Source: Misgurnus anguillicaudatus
Taxonomy: Eukaryota; Chordata; Actinopteri; Cypriniformes; Cobitidae
Assembly: GCF_027580225.2 (NCBI RefSeq)
Contig: NC_073358.2
Location: forward strand, 11,982,501 to 12,046,500
DNA: 64,000 bases
Direction: 5' to 3'
The notes under the pieces were generated by a model. That model had not been told where the DNA came from and searched no databases. It saw nothing but the letters and a program-made list of their open reading frames with translations. Made by a program: the position numbers and the translations under genes. Shown here piece by piece: positions 44,597 to 57,800 of the stretch. Position 1 is the first letter of the stretch. Every line of letters starts with the position of its first letter.

Positions 44597-47500
44597 GGAC
44601 TCAAGAACATTGTCTGCACCTATCTTTTGAGTATTGTAATGAATGCGCACGGATGTGGATGCAATAATCTAGTTAAGGAAAAAGGTATTTTTGTGTTTTA
44701 GTGCTAAGCTAAATGCAACACAGTATGTTCTTTAAAACGTCAGACAAAAAAACCTTTCTCACATCTGAATAAGCACCACAGGACACAGTACCACAGTACG
44801 GTAGCTTAAACCAATGCTTGAAACATTGTCTTCTATCGTCTTGCACAAGGTTATCTTGTTACTTGAATTGTGCATGAGAGCCATCTTAGCAATAATATCT
44901 TATTGTAATCTCCCCCTTAGGCTCATAATTTTCACAGCCAGATATTTTTATAATGGAGCATGTATAAAGTCGACAGTGTTTCGACATATGAGTTCTGTCT
45001 GCTGGGCTCCACCTCACATGGGCTGCTATGTATTAATGTAAATGCATGCATGGTGATTGTACACAAAAAGACGATGCTTGATAACCTGTTAGCGCAGTAC
45101 ATTTTCATGCTAAATTGTATTTTGATGAAATAAGATCAGACATACATGATGTATAAGTTAATCGATGTAATCACAAACAAAATAGGTCAGGTTTAAAATT
45201 AAACAAGGCCTTACATAACTTTATACAGTCAATTTAAATTTATCAGGAAGAAAATCTTACTTAAAGGTAAAGTTTGTAATTTTATACCAACACAGTTTTA
45301 CCTGCAGAGACACCACAAGTCAATCTTAGGATGACTTCATGAAAATTGTAAGATTAACAAGCTCCCTTGAATAGCAAGCATCACTATTAATATTTATTCT
45401 GAGTTTTTTAAAACTCAACTGTACGTATTAAACTAACTTATGTGCATAACTCATCCTGCCAATCTCTTAAATGACACAACAAATCAGATAGGGTCGTCAT
45501 TCTTTGTTGTATGTGGGCCGAGAAAAAACTGCTAACAAAACTGTTTTGTGGGTAAGGCTATTTACTTTTTTGTCCTGTCTTAAAAAACAGTATCAAAAAT
45601 CTCAAAGATATTTTCAGAGGGACCTGAGACATATTTAGGAAACACTTGCCCTTTGACTAAAGAATTGCATAGCAACAACCAGCAAACAATTGTGCGTTTA
45701 AAAGACATTTAATAGCCATCCAAACAGTGCTGGGGCTTCATTTATAAAGCGTGCGTAACATACACTGTAAAAAAATTCTGTAGAAATAACAGTATTACTG
45801 GGTATTACTGGCAAATAGCTGCCAGTAACTTACTGTAGATTTTACATTTATGGTTTTTACTTGCAACAGTTTTTAAAAGTTAAATGAACATGAAACATTT
45901 TTAGTCTTTATCTTCTACAGTAAGTTACTGGTAACCAGCTGCATAATTACAGCAAATTTTTTACAGTGTAGATATGTGTAAAGGCTCAATGTGTTACGAC
46001 GGAGTCTCTAAATGACCATAACTTGCTCAATTTTCTACTAAACGTTTTGATTTCTTACAAACGTTATTGACGTGGCTATAATTCTAGATGCTTTAACATG
46101 TTTCCTGAATTTTTTTGTATAAGAATGCATTGTCATAGGCACATCTTTGACGTTTATAACAAACCAAACTGTTTGAAAATCGGTAATAATTTAAGCAAGT
46201 TATGGTCATTTAAAAATACCTGCACCATTAAACCCTGTGGTAAGATGGCCGCCAAATGCGGACGTTCCACTCAATTGGCCAGCAGCGCGGGCAAGACATC
46301 TAGCCTTTATACATATCTATGGTGCGTACGCACAGATTTGATTGTAAAGTGTGCGTACGCACCATCGATACTTTTAAATGACCATAACTTGCTTAATTTT
46401 TTACCGATTTTTAAACAGTTTGGTTTGTTATAAACGTCAAAAATCCACGGCAAAGTCCATATTTATAAAATCTTTGACATGGAAAAGTGCTTAGCGCCAT
46501 GTCAGGGTCTGAGCAGACATACGCACTTTTGGTTGCCCGATTGCTGCAGGTTTTTGGCAATATAAGCCATTCTTGCTGCTCGAAATTGGGTTTAAACATT
46601 GACAAGCGCTCTTTTATATGTCTATGACATTAATTAGGCATCGTTTAAAGGCGGAGGTCTGAAACTGCTCAGCTGCGCACAAGTTCAAGATCATTTGCGA
46701 TTTATAAATTTCACATCTGAAAGAAAGGGGTAAGCGCATTTTCTGTGCGTAAGTCCGGTTTATGAATCACACGTACGCATTTTTTATACATTTTCGTAAG
46801 ATCAAACGTAGGATGGTTTCTACGCAGCATTTTATAAATGAGGCCCCAGACATCTAGGCTAAAACAAGGCAAAATTTGGGCTGTCAGTGAAACTTTATAA
46901 AAATAAATAAATGAAATAAAATAAACAAATAAAAACCAAACACCTTGTAATCATTGTTTACTGAGGTTACATGATGGAATATCATACGTTTATTTTGGCT
47001 AGAAGTGGGTTACTTGAAGCCAGACTATATCAAAACTATAGTTAAGCTAGATGGTGATATGACAGCTAGTGCTTGCTGGGCACCGTCGCAAAAAGCCACT
47101 CTATTGTGAGTGTTTTGTACAGACAAACAACACTCATGCTTTCTTCCGGTTACTTTTGCTATTCCATGTAGTGCCGCTAGTGAAATTATATACTTTACCT
47201 TTAAGAATCAAAAGCCATAGTGATCCATTAGTTTCTTTAGTGCCCTATATGCACTACAAATCTATTCTAGATCTTTCAAAACTTTGATGTCTAAATACGT
47301 GTATGTCATGTATAAAAAAGTTGACACAATCAAATGGTCTGTAAAATCCTGTGAGCATGCATAGGTTTTTAAGGTTCTTTGTGACTGCTCTATCCTTTTC
47401 CAAACAACTGTTGTGTCAATGTGTACTGTGTGTGTGAAGGTATGTATGTGTAATGGTGTGTATGTGAATGTAGGTTGTATGTGTGTTATTTGCTGTTAGA

Positions 47501-47790
47501 TTTCTCAACCAAACAGTTTGAGTTTATTAAGGGATTTAAATAGATTGCTGTACAATATTCACCTTAAGTGTCCAAGTGTGAAAATAATGTATATTGAGAG
47601 ACATTTTGTGGGTGATTGTATTACTGCATGTGTCCATGGTTGTCAATATTTGATCCTTCTGTACTGAAATTCTATCAAAGAATATGAATAGATAAAAACT
47701 TTAATCCAGAGGCCTTCTGTAGCAGAGCATATATGAGATGTGTTGTATCAGGATGCAGAGTAAATTGATAAATAAAATTGAATCTAAACA
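44597..47790 (+). other. prune2: prune2-like 3' UTR candidate, invaded by transposons
   Basis: A polyadenylation signal AATAAA is at 47771-47776, preceded by non-coding sequence with TGTATGTG repeats. If this signal is used, the 3' UTR includes the nested element at 45265-47200. An earlier cleavage site is equally possible. Confidence 0.4.
45265..47200. mobile_element. TTAA-flanked element with two nested elements
   Basis: Outer ends AGGTAAAGTTTGTAATTT and its near-inverse, TTAA at 45261-45264 and 47201-47204. Inside, about 45732-46847 has ends GGGGCTTCATTTATAAA / TTTATAAATGAGGCCCC. Inside that, about 45765-45970 has ends ACACTGTAAAAAA / TTTTTTACAGTGT and is related to 17993-18176. Confidence 0.75.
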
Positions 47791-49220
47791 GCTATGTGTG
47801 GTACTATATAAATATGATGCTTTTTTAATACCTGTGACTTTTTGTTACATTTAATTTTACTTTTATATGTTGTTTGGACATAATTGTGGCAATTTGTACA
47901 TGTTTTACGAGGTGGCTTATTCATTCGTATTAACCACATTCGTAATTTTTTGTACAATTTGCTTTTGCCCCTGTGACGTTAGGGCGCGGTGGGATTTCTT
48001 TATTATAATCGTATGTTTTTGTATGATTCACTTCATACAAATGCATACGAATTAGCCACCCTGTAATATTTAATATCTACACACTCTTTTTTTTAAGTCC
48101 ACGTAAAATCTTCACAGTCTCATGAGACAAGTTGTCTTATGCCACCACCAGCATTTTTGTTATAGGAAAATTTTAATGACCTTTAAAATGTATTTTCACT
48201 GTCTTTATTAAGATACAAACATTAATGTGAACACAAAATGTAAAAGAAAAACACAATTTTCAGAACAAAATTAGTAAACAAATCTTTTGAGGAGACTGAA
48301 GTCATTAGATTAGAATTAAAAATAAGGATTTCATTTAGGAGAGCCTGCAGATTCCTGCTATTTCTCAACTGTAAGGGAAGCTCCCGCTTAATACTTGACT
48401 TTAGCCCTTTCACAAAGAAATTACGGAAAATACATGGAAAATGCATCTGGGATTGGTCCAGGATTGTTTGATTTGAAAAATGCGCATGCATTTTTGTCTA
48501 TTATGCTGCTGAATGATTGTCACTATGGCACGCATTGTTCCTGCATCTTGAAACTCATTCACACAGCAGTTTGGTCCCAGAAAATATCCGTAAAATTCTG
48601 TGTGAACAGAAGCACGTCCCGTAAATGTTCTGGGATCGCTCCCGGAAAGAAGACCTAGTAATATTCCCATAACATTCCCGGAAAACCCTCTGTGTGAACA
48701 AGATGCAGAAACAATGCCGTAGTGAAGACGCGCGTGTCATCGCAACAATTACGTTACGATTCAGTTCTTTAAAATAAGGGATTTACATGCAGATTAACAT
48801 TCACTACGAGAAATGTCTGCAAACTGGACTGAAGCATGAATCAGGGGGCTTGTCACTTTCCACGCTGAAGTGGAGATCATTCAGTAGCATAGAAGAATAG
48901 CATGTCACGTGCTCATATGAGCTTACACACAGATTCCGGTAAATCATTGGAAGCGTGAATGAACCAAAAATGAAACGATCCCAGACAAATCCCAGATGAA
49001 GTTTCTTGTGTACTTTTCGTAATGTTTGTGTAAAATGGGCTTTGTTCACACAGAGGGTTTTCCGGGCATGTTACTAGGTCTTCAGACCTTCTTCTGCGTT
49101 CACACAGAACTCTGTCTGGCAATTTTATGGGTATTTTCTGAGATGAATGAGGTTATTTTGGCTTATAATTTTAAAACTGCATACATTTCCTGTATTTTCC
49201 AATTATATTCTACTGTAAAT
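47791..49220. other. Intergenic, one probable DNA element
   Basis: About 48400-49140 shows inverted partial matches (GGAAAACCCTCTGTGTGAAC near 48677, CACACAGAGGGTTTTCCGG near 49049), suggesting a MITE whose ends I cannot fix. No gene. Confidence 0.4.
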
Positions 49221-50095
49221 TAGCCTGGGTGCCAGCCGAATTTAGCCCCGCCCACAACATTGTAGGCTTGGGGAAATTCGGTCTGGAGTCGCTCCGTTGT
49301 GGTGCTACTACGCTCGAACAAAAACTGCCGGACCAATCAAATTGTCAAGGGAGGGCTTTATACAATGATGGACAGATGATCAACAGTAACGTAATCAACC
49401 ACTTTACCAAAGAGCGCTTGTGTTGAATCCATTTACAACAACGATGGCTGCCGCTGGAGAATTGAGATATGAATATTCTGTCATCGAGTCTGTTCTAGAA
49501 GATATCGACAGTGCATTGATTTTAAAAGAGAACAGAGAAACGCGATCAATACATTTGTTGATCAGAAAGATGTTTTTGCCGTCCCTCCTCCGGGTTTCGG
49601 CAAAAGTTAAATTTATCAGCTGACTCCGATGGACGCTAAGAAGATGGAATACAATAAAAATGGGCAACTCTGCGTGCACGACAATATGAATATAACTAAC
49701 GTCGTTGCCAGCTCCTTTTCGGAAGCCCGTGGATGAAGTTCATTTAACTTATGGTAAGAGATAGTCTGAATGTATGACTTAGTAAATAACTCACAATGTT
49801 GTGATATGAATGAAATGTTGTAAAGATAGTAGATGTTGATATACGTTCACTAACTCAGACTTAGTATAATCATAATGTTAGTGTCACTGTAGCGAAATAA
49901 CTAGCAGTTGTGCAAAAGACGGCATTTCAACAAACGTCGCACGCTCGGTTGCTCTGATTGGTTATAGATCTATCCAATTAAGTGAAGAGGCATTTTTTGT
50001 CCTGTTTCGGTTTAAACACGCCCTATAATCACAGCCCAACGGAGCGGTTTCAGACTAAAATTCTGAATAGAATTGAGTATGACAACATCAGGCTA
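49221..50095 (+). mobile_element. TAGCCTG element with 9-bp duplication, copy 1 (875 bp)
   Basis: Starts TAGCCTGGGTGCCAGCC and ends ATCAGGCTA. A perfect 9-bp repeat ACTGTAAAT flanks it (49212-49220, 50096-50104). It carries a 5' fragment of a helicase-like gene. Same family as 62471-63377. Confidence 0.87.
49444..49753 (+). pseudogene. RecQ-like helicase 5' fragment, copy 1
   Basis: ATG at 49444 begins MAAAGELRYEY, followed by ESVLEDIDSALILKE. A Walker A-like GFGKS appears after a frameshift (about 49594), then an in-frame stop. The DExH-box VDEVHLTYG follows right before a splice donor GTAAGA at 49754. It is internally deleted relative to copy 2 and cannot make a helicase. Confidence 0.7.
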
Positions 50096-50150
50096 ACTGT
50101 AAATGATCACTATGCTAAAAAAATTTAAAACTTTATTTTTAAAGAAATTA

Positions 50151-50640
50151 TACAGTACTTAGGCCACCATGTCACCATTAGTTTTTTTTAAGTAATATTT
50201 AAATAAAGTTAATAAGGTTTTTGTTTCTGAAGGAATTATTTGTATGTCTCTATTTCTTAGCTAAATTACAGGCTTGTACCTGTACTGGCTTTAGACAAAG
50301 ATTTTTACAAAATGAAAATGGTTTGAAAAGTTTCACTTATCTGGATCATCACAAAATATCAGAATATCAAGCTCATCAATTACTTTGGTTGCTATGCACA
50401 TTTGAAGTTTTTTAATAACTATTTTTTGTAGTGGAAAAGACTCTAAAAGACTGTAAAGGTAGCAAAGGACCAGAAAGGTGCTGTGTATGTTAAAGGTTTT
50501 CTATAGACCATACATTCTGACAAAGCTCCTTTAGGAACACTTATGTTTAGTAATGATGTTAGGTAGTAGACTACGACAGTGCGGTTTGTTTCTATGATAA
50601 CTGACAGGTGCAGGATGGCAAAATGGAGCTGGATTACAGT
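50151..50640. repeat. Relative of the 26858 MITE
   Basis: It starts TACAGTACTTAGGCCACCAT, equal to the start of 26858-27382 with about 13 bp removed inside the terminal repeat. The right end is uncertain. Confidence 0.5.
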
Positions 50641-51237
50641 TGAAACTGTATTTTATCATGGCCATGTTAACAATACACCTATCATGTATCATTTACACTG
50701 TACATTGCATGCCTACTATTATTTTTGAGTTGTAAGTGAAGGCTTGCATAATGCAATAATACATATTTTAAACTGTACCATAACACAGTGCATTGTTAAT
50801 TACTTAAGTAGCATCACATTTTGTTGTTTTGGAAATTTCAGATTTTTTGTTTTTGTGTAATGATGTCTTAACGTATGGCAGCCCAATCATTGTGTTAAAA
50901 TAGATGTAACAAATGTTGTCTTATTATGTCATACTTTTAATAAAATTCAAGACTGACAAACTACCACAACAAAAAAACAGAAACAAGAAGGTGAATTACA
51001 AATTACTGCAGATAACATACAGTTCTGCAGACATTCTACGAAAATCACTCACACAGTTAAAACAGAAACAAAACTGCCAAATAATAGCTGTTCAAAATGA
51101 ACAATAACATTTTGTTCATACATGTAAAGAGGCTAAAAGAGCATTATGGGCTAACAGGATCTTCTAACTATCACTTTACCATCCATTACATTAATATTGA
51201 AGGTGCTACAAGAATTTAGAAAAGGGTTTGCTAAACT

Positions 51238-51243
51238 TTTATT
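51238..51243 (-). terminator. pcsk5: pcsk5 polyadenylation signal (AATAAA)
   Basis: AATAAA on the minus strand, about 120 nt beyond the pcsk5 stop; first plausible signal. Confidence 0.5.
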
Positions 51244-51363
51244 TAATCAATTAAATCAATGCCGTCTTTATCTTGAAAACTGACCCATCTTCTTCACAAC
51301 TGGACTGTTTTCGAATTTCACTAAGATAATGCTCTCTCCTATCTGTTTAAACACCTTAAGGTG

Positions 51364-51836
51364 TTATCGGAAGTTATAGCTCTCATCATCATATTCTAAT
51401 TCATCTTCTTGCTCATCGCCCAGTTGCCCATATCTGAATTTACGATACACAGTGCCATCCTGCCCCATGTACACAATATCTTCATCATCTTCTTCGTCAT
51501 CGTCATCATCGTGACTCCCCTTCCGATCACTGAAGTCCACTAGCTGCGTCTCATTGAAACGTCCTGAACTAGAGCTTGTGTGACCTCCGTAGGTGGACGA
51601 TGCCGTACCTCGGTGGAAGCTTTCTTGACCACCACCATGGCCCAGTTTCTCATATCCACGGGGGACATGGGTGTCAGGGATGGGCCGTTTAGACAGGGAA
51701 CGCTTAATGAGGATTACTATAGAAATGATGGCGAGGACAAGCAGGATTGATGTTGTGATGAAAAGTGGAAGGTTTCCTGTGTACTCCTCTTCCTCACGGT
51801 TACGGAAGGCAAAGTTTGTGCTGAGGACACACTCAC
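51364..51836 (-). CDS. pcsk5: pcsk5 terminal exon: TM segment and acidic tail
   Basis: 473 nt after TGTTTAAG, TAA at 51366-51364. It encodes ECVLSTNFAFRNREEEY, the membrane span, KRSLSKRPIP, DDDDDDEEDDEDIVYMG and EYDDESYNFR. Confidence 0.95.
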
Positions 51837-54800
51837 CTTAAACAGAGACAGAGAGAACAAATTAAGTTTTTAACTAAACTATTAAATTAATAGCTTACTT
51901 ATGAATGACAATTTGCGACTGTAAAGACGCAAGATGCGAGACAGATGGCAGTGATGCTACGCTGTTTTAAAGTAACTGAACTACCGTCAAGCTACTGTAC
52001 AGAAAAATGTAGATAGGTTGCTATGTTTTTAATTACTCCCTAACACTGCAAATAACAACTTACATTTTGGCATGTTTCCTAAACAAAGCTATGTAATGAT
52101 TTAAAACAATAAATGTTGTATGGAAATCTTTTACAGTGTTTTTCTCCATTAATTTGAAACAACATGAGGGACAGCATTTTCACTTTAGGACCATCAGACA
52201 CTTTTAACCAATGGCACAGAAATGGCACCAAGATTAAATAATCTATGTCCATTTACCTCTGGTCTCAGTACAGTTACAGCACTCCTGCTGAACATCAGTG
52301 TCGTCTTCCTTTTGTGTGTTTTTGCAACAGGGCAGACAGCGCCCCTCTGCTGTCAGGATGAATTGTTCTTGACACATGGTACAGTTATGTGGTCCAGGGC
52401 CTCTACATTCCAAACAGGATGCATCACATAGCTCACAGTTATAGCCTGTATCCTTCAAAGAGACGGTAAACAGTCTGATGAGCACATTCATTACAAAAGT
52501 ATTTTGAGGTAGTTAATGTTTATAAAACGTAAGGTGACTCGATACATGTCTGAATAAATTATTCCACATAGGTGTCACATGGATAGAAGTTTACCTCAGA
52601 CACAGCATACTCTCCTATCATGCAGGGTGACTCACAAAGGCCCTGTGAGAGTGTATATCCTGGACGACATGAATTACAATCCTCAAGACTTCTGCCTGCC
52701 ATAACATGACATGAGGGTTAAAAAAGGTACAAAAATGTTCAAATAATTCTCATACTACTAGCTATCTTTTGTCTACTATCTAAGACAGAAATATACATTT
52801 GAGAATTATGTTGTAACTAAAAAAGTCCAAATTAAATTTAAACTATATGTTCAAAGTAGTAACCATTTGCCTAGAATTTGCAGAAATTTACTTTTTATCA
52901 AACACCTTCTTGAGATCTCACTTACATTAACAGTATTAAAAGAGTTTCCAACTATTATGGGCTCTAACTTGCTGCTTTGCCTTTACTATTTGGTCTAAAT
53001 TATCATTTTCAAAAACATTTTTAAGTAATATTTAAGATTATTATAATACTATATTTATATATTTAAAATAAATTTAAAAATAGAAATAAATAAATAAATT
53101 AAATTAAATAATTTCAGTGGTTCAGAGGTTCATGTAGGTTGTCTACAAATTGGAAGGTTGGTGGTTCAATCCCGGCTCCACCTGAGCAAGTGTCGAGGGG
53201 TCCTTGAGCAAGACACCTAACCTCAACAACGAGCTGGATGGCGCCTTGCATGGCTGACACTGCTGTCGGTGTGTGACTGGAATGTGTGACTGAATGGGTG
53301 AATGTGAGGCAAATTATAAAGCGCTTTGGATGGCCATTGGTCCATGAAAGCACTATATAAATGCAGTCTATTTACCATTTTCGTCTATCTATGAAAATAA
53401 TTTCAAACATTTAAGCGTACAACTTTAGATCATATGATTCACGAGATTTCACAAGAAACATTTTATTGGCGTGACCCTAAACTTGGTATTGTATGAGGCA
53501 TATAGACCCTTTCATCGGACACACACGCATTTGTTGTGGTTACTGGAGGGATTTAAATGACAATATCCTGGCCAAACCACTTTTGTCAGTGATATAAGTA
53601 TTTGAATGAAAATGATTTCTTAATGTCTAGTGCCATTTTATGATTAATTGATATAAATTTCTTACATACTGTTCCTTTCTTCTGGTCTCTGTTTGTTTAA
53701 TGGTCTAGTGCAGTGGTTCCCAAACTTTTTCAGCGTGCGGCCCCCCTTGTGTACATTTTATTTTTTTTGCGGCCCCCGAAAGAAAATTTATGACAAAAAC
53801 CGTTTTAAAGGTGCAGTGTGTAAATTGTAGTGGCTTCTAGTGGTGATGTTGCAAATTGCAACCGACGGCTCAGTCCACGGCTCACCCCTCACTTTTGAAA
53901 TGCATAAAAAAGCGACAGCAGCCACAACAGGACAAACATATCATTGTTTGGAGACAACTTAGTAAAAAAGTTTGTCTGTTAAGGGCTTCTGTAGAAACAT
54001 GGCGGTACAAAATGGCGACTTCCATGTAAGGGGACCCTCTGTGTATGTAGATAAAAACAACTCATTCTAAGGTAATAAAAACATAACAGATAATTATGTA
54101 AGGTCTTTAAACACCCCTGATAATTTAGTTATGTATATCATATTGCATTTCTGTCAAGAGATAATTCAAAAAATTACACATTGCACCTTTAAAATGTAAT
54201 ATTTTAATTAAACAAAACATATAAAATTATACCTAGTAGTGCTGTTGGTTAGTTGGCTTATTATTTTTTAGGTTTAATTACACAGAACTCATAATAAATG
54301 AATGTATTTTATAAAATGTCATAAAACTGGGGGCCCCTGGCACCATCTTGCGGCCCCCCTGTGGGCCCCAGCCCGCAGTTTGAAAACCACTGGTCTAGTG
54401 GCTAAACTGAACTCTGGAACCAATACCGTGTGGAAAATAACAAATATTTTGGTTTCCTAAAAACAAGGGGAGGTGACGGTCATGGATCACCGCTATGTGA
54501 AGAGAGGTTTGGCAACCGATCTGTAGTTAACATTGTATACATTGATTTTACAAAGTAGTTTTTGATCCGTTTTAGCTATGATTTGAACTTAGGTAATTTA
54601 CTTGTTATTTATTTTGTTTGTTATCCGAAATAAACTACCCTAAAAGGACCCTTTTGTTATTGATTCTTTGCACAAGTTTACTGGAAGTTACGTTTGTTCC
54701 ATGAAAGCCGTTTGTTTATGTTGTTACTGCTGAAGATGTCTATATATACAGTATAGACCCTTTTACTGTTAGTAAACATTGTGACATTTTGTCACATTTT

Positions 54801-57800
54801 GTGGGCAGAGTTTAGGTGGAGGCAGAAAGACAGCTTCACTAATGCCAGCAAAATAAGTTTTGTTAGTTTGTTTGCTTACACTTTGTTTGCAAGGTTATAT
54901 TTATATGTATTGGACATAAAGTTGGCACTGCAATCGCAAGTTTTTTTGATGATCTTTTCTGTCCAGTCTGCTCATTTTATTGAGTTTAACCACTGCTGTC
55001 TTCATTTTTTGCCTGGCAAGTGGCAGCCAGTATGCGATAAAATGTAAAATTAGAGCCTGTACTAATGACATTACCTTCCTTTTGAAGATGACTATATGCT
55101 GATTTGTATTGGCTGCCTCCAGTTTTTCTTTTGTTTTGCCTCCAGCTAGTGCCATGACGTAGGGCACTAAAAGGGTCTATACTAGGGGTGTCAAACATAT
55201 GGCCCACGGGCCAAACACAGCCCACAGAAGTGTCCAATCTGGCCCGCATGATGATTTGTACAGTGTTATTAAATACATCTTAAAAAAAACATAGGCAGTC
55301 GCTACTTGCGAGTGACTAGTTAATTTTCAATTGGAGACACAGACGTTTTCACATGGTTCTCTGTGGCACCGTGTATGAAACGGCCATGAATCAGTTTCTG
55401 CCTTAAAGGATTAGTCCATTTTCTTAAAAAAAATCCAGATAATTTACTCACCACCATGTCATCCAAAATGTTGATGTCTTTTTTGTTCAGTCGAGAAGAA
55501 ATTATGTTTTGTGAGGAAAACATTCCAGGATTTTTCTCATTTTAATGGACTTTAATGGACCCCAACACTTAAAGGGACACTTCACCCATTTGCATTAAGC
55601 TTTGTATAGTTAGAACCCCAGTCATGTTTTTGAATGGTCATGCATCATTTCCTCAGTTGCCGCTGAGACAGGAGAAATACAGATTTCAGTGTTGCACTTC
55701 CTTCTTTCAATGATGTAAAAATCATCATATTGCATCATTGAAAGAAGGAAGTGCAATATCTTTGTTGAGGGAGTGAGAATACAAACATCCCTTTTCTTTG
55801 TCAAATAGGCACCAAATTCTAAATGTATGTTACATTTCGACTACAAATATGATGCTCTTTCAATAAAGATTAATGTTTCTATGGGTGAAATGCCCCTTTA
55901 ACACTTAACTCAACACTTAACAGTTTTTTTTTAAACGAGGCATAAGGGTCTTATCTAGCGAAACGATTGTCATTTTTGACAATAAAAATACAAATTATGC
56001 ACTTTTAAACGACAACTTTTTCATCTATCTCCAGTCCTGTGATGCGCCAGCACGACCTCACGAAATACATCATCACATCAAGAGATCACGGATGACGAAT
56101 GCGAAACTACGCCCCAGTGTTTACAAGTGTGGAGAAAGAGGACCGTTCCGACGTTGTTGTATGTTGAATGATACTAATTAATGTCTTTGTGTCAGTTTAT
56201 TGTTTAAAATGGTCCGCAAATGTAACACGTGACCTTTCTGCGTCACTACGCAATTACGCGAGGTCGCGTTGGCGCTTCACAGGACTGGAGATAGACGAGA
56301 AGTTGTGGTTTAAAAGTGAATATTTTTATTTTTCTTGTCAAAAATTACAATCGTTTCGCTAGCTAAGACCCTTATGCCTCGTTTGAAATCGTTTAGAGTC
56401 CTTTGAAACTCCGTTGAAAAAAACTGTTAAGTGTTGAGTTAAGTGTTAAGGGTGCATCTCATTTCTCTGTCTTACCCCTTACCCCTTCCCCTCGGTTTTG
56501 CGCGTTCATGTGAGGCGAAGTGGTATCTCAATTCTCAGTTTGATCAAGGGCTAGGGCCAAGGCGTAGGGATACATAGCCCTTGAAACGAAGTGTGATAAG
56601 TACCACACTTGAAAGAGAGGGGTAAACTTTAACGTAGGAATATCTCAGGAGAGCCGGCATCAAGACGTTTTATTGATGAATGTCGAACTGTCAAGGAGTC
56701 GCACAAAAGAAAGTAACGTTATTTTCTGCATTTTAATTGAGATTATATTATGACACTCATGTTTTATGATACTTTTAAAGCGGTTTAATTGTAATGTTTT
56801 TGTTTTGAATTCCTAGTTAAGGCGCTAGCTAGCAGCTAAGTTATGCGCTATTTGTTGAGCTCCGCTCAGGCAATCAATACCACAACCTAAGACAATGCCA
56901 TTTTCTTAGTTTGTCAATGCTTGTCTGTTTACGTAGCAGTCAGTTAGCGGCAAGGGAAGGTGACGCAAACGGTAATCGAGTGGTGTCTCATTTTTTAGAC
57001 GAACGATCTGTCTTACCCCTTTCCCCTTTACTCGGTTTCGAGGGGCAAGAGGAAGACGAAGACAAAGGGGAAGGGGTAAGACAGAGAAATGAGATTGGCC
57101 CTTAACTCTTTCCCCGCCATTGACGAGATATCTCGTCAATTAAGAGAAAACGCTTCCCCGCCAATGACGAGATTTTCCGTCTTTCCGCAATACCGCTATT
57201 ATCCACCAGGTGGCGCCCTTCCGCAACTTTATAAACCCGGAAGTATTGACCTATAGCAAGATGCTGCATGTCCGTGTCTGTTTTAAAGATCGCTCTGAAT
57301 GGGATCTCTATGAAAAGTCTGTCACAAAAATGGAATTATCTCTGCTTTTTGCTCAAAATGTGGTGTTTTTGCAGAAACCTACCCATATTCAAAAGCTGAT
57401 TACAAAAGAACTACTCAAGGTAGGATGAAACGTTTTTTTTTGTTTGAAAGCAGAGGGTCTGTTCTTTCATTTGGTATATTGTATGTTTATATATTTGAAG
57501 AAGAACATTTTCTTGAAGGCATTAAACTTTGGTGAAAATCATGAAAAACGCTGGCGCTGGCTGGCAACTTTTTAAAGAAATGCTGGTGGTGAAAGAGTTA
57601 AAGGTGGGTGTCCATTAAAGTCCATTAAAATAAGAAAAATCCTGGAATGTTTTCCTCCGAAAAAATAATTTCTTCTCGACTGAACAAAGAAAGACATCAA
57701 CATTTTGGATGACATGGTGGTGAGTAAATTATCTGGATTTTTTTTTTTTTTAAGAAAATGAACTAATCCTTTAACAATTGCAATGCGACATGTGACGAAC

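Larger units (their letters stand above)
53501..55180. mobile_element. Composite element with TAGACCCTTT ends
   Basis: The ends TATAGACCCTTT (about 53499) and AAAAGGGTCTATA (about 55166-55178) are inverted. Its sequence TGGCTAAACTGAACTCTGGA onward (54403) matches 35930-36060 in prune2 intron 1. It contains a piece of the AGGAACAGTATG family (53553-53677), a hAT element (53711-54392) and within that a TTAA element. Confidence 0.6.
55407..57770. mobile_element. Large TTAA-flanked element hosting three others
   Basis: Ends AGGATTAGTCCATTTTC and GAAAATGAACTAATCCT, with arms of about 165 bp; TTAA at 55403-55406 and 57771-57774. A long inner palindrome (about 55902-56445) starts CACTTAACTCAACACTTAAC. 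Non-coding hairpin architecture. It lies in the pcsk5 intron 52696-58059. Confidence 0.85.
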
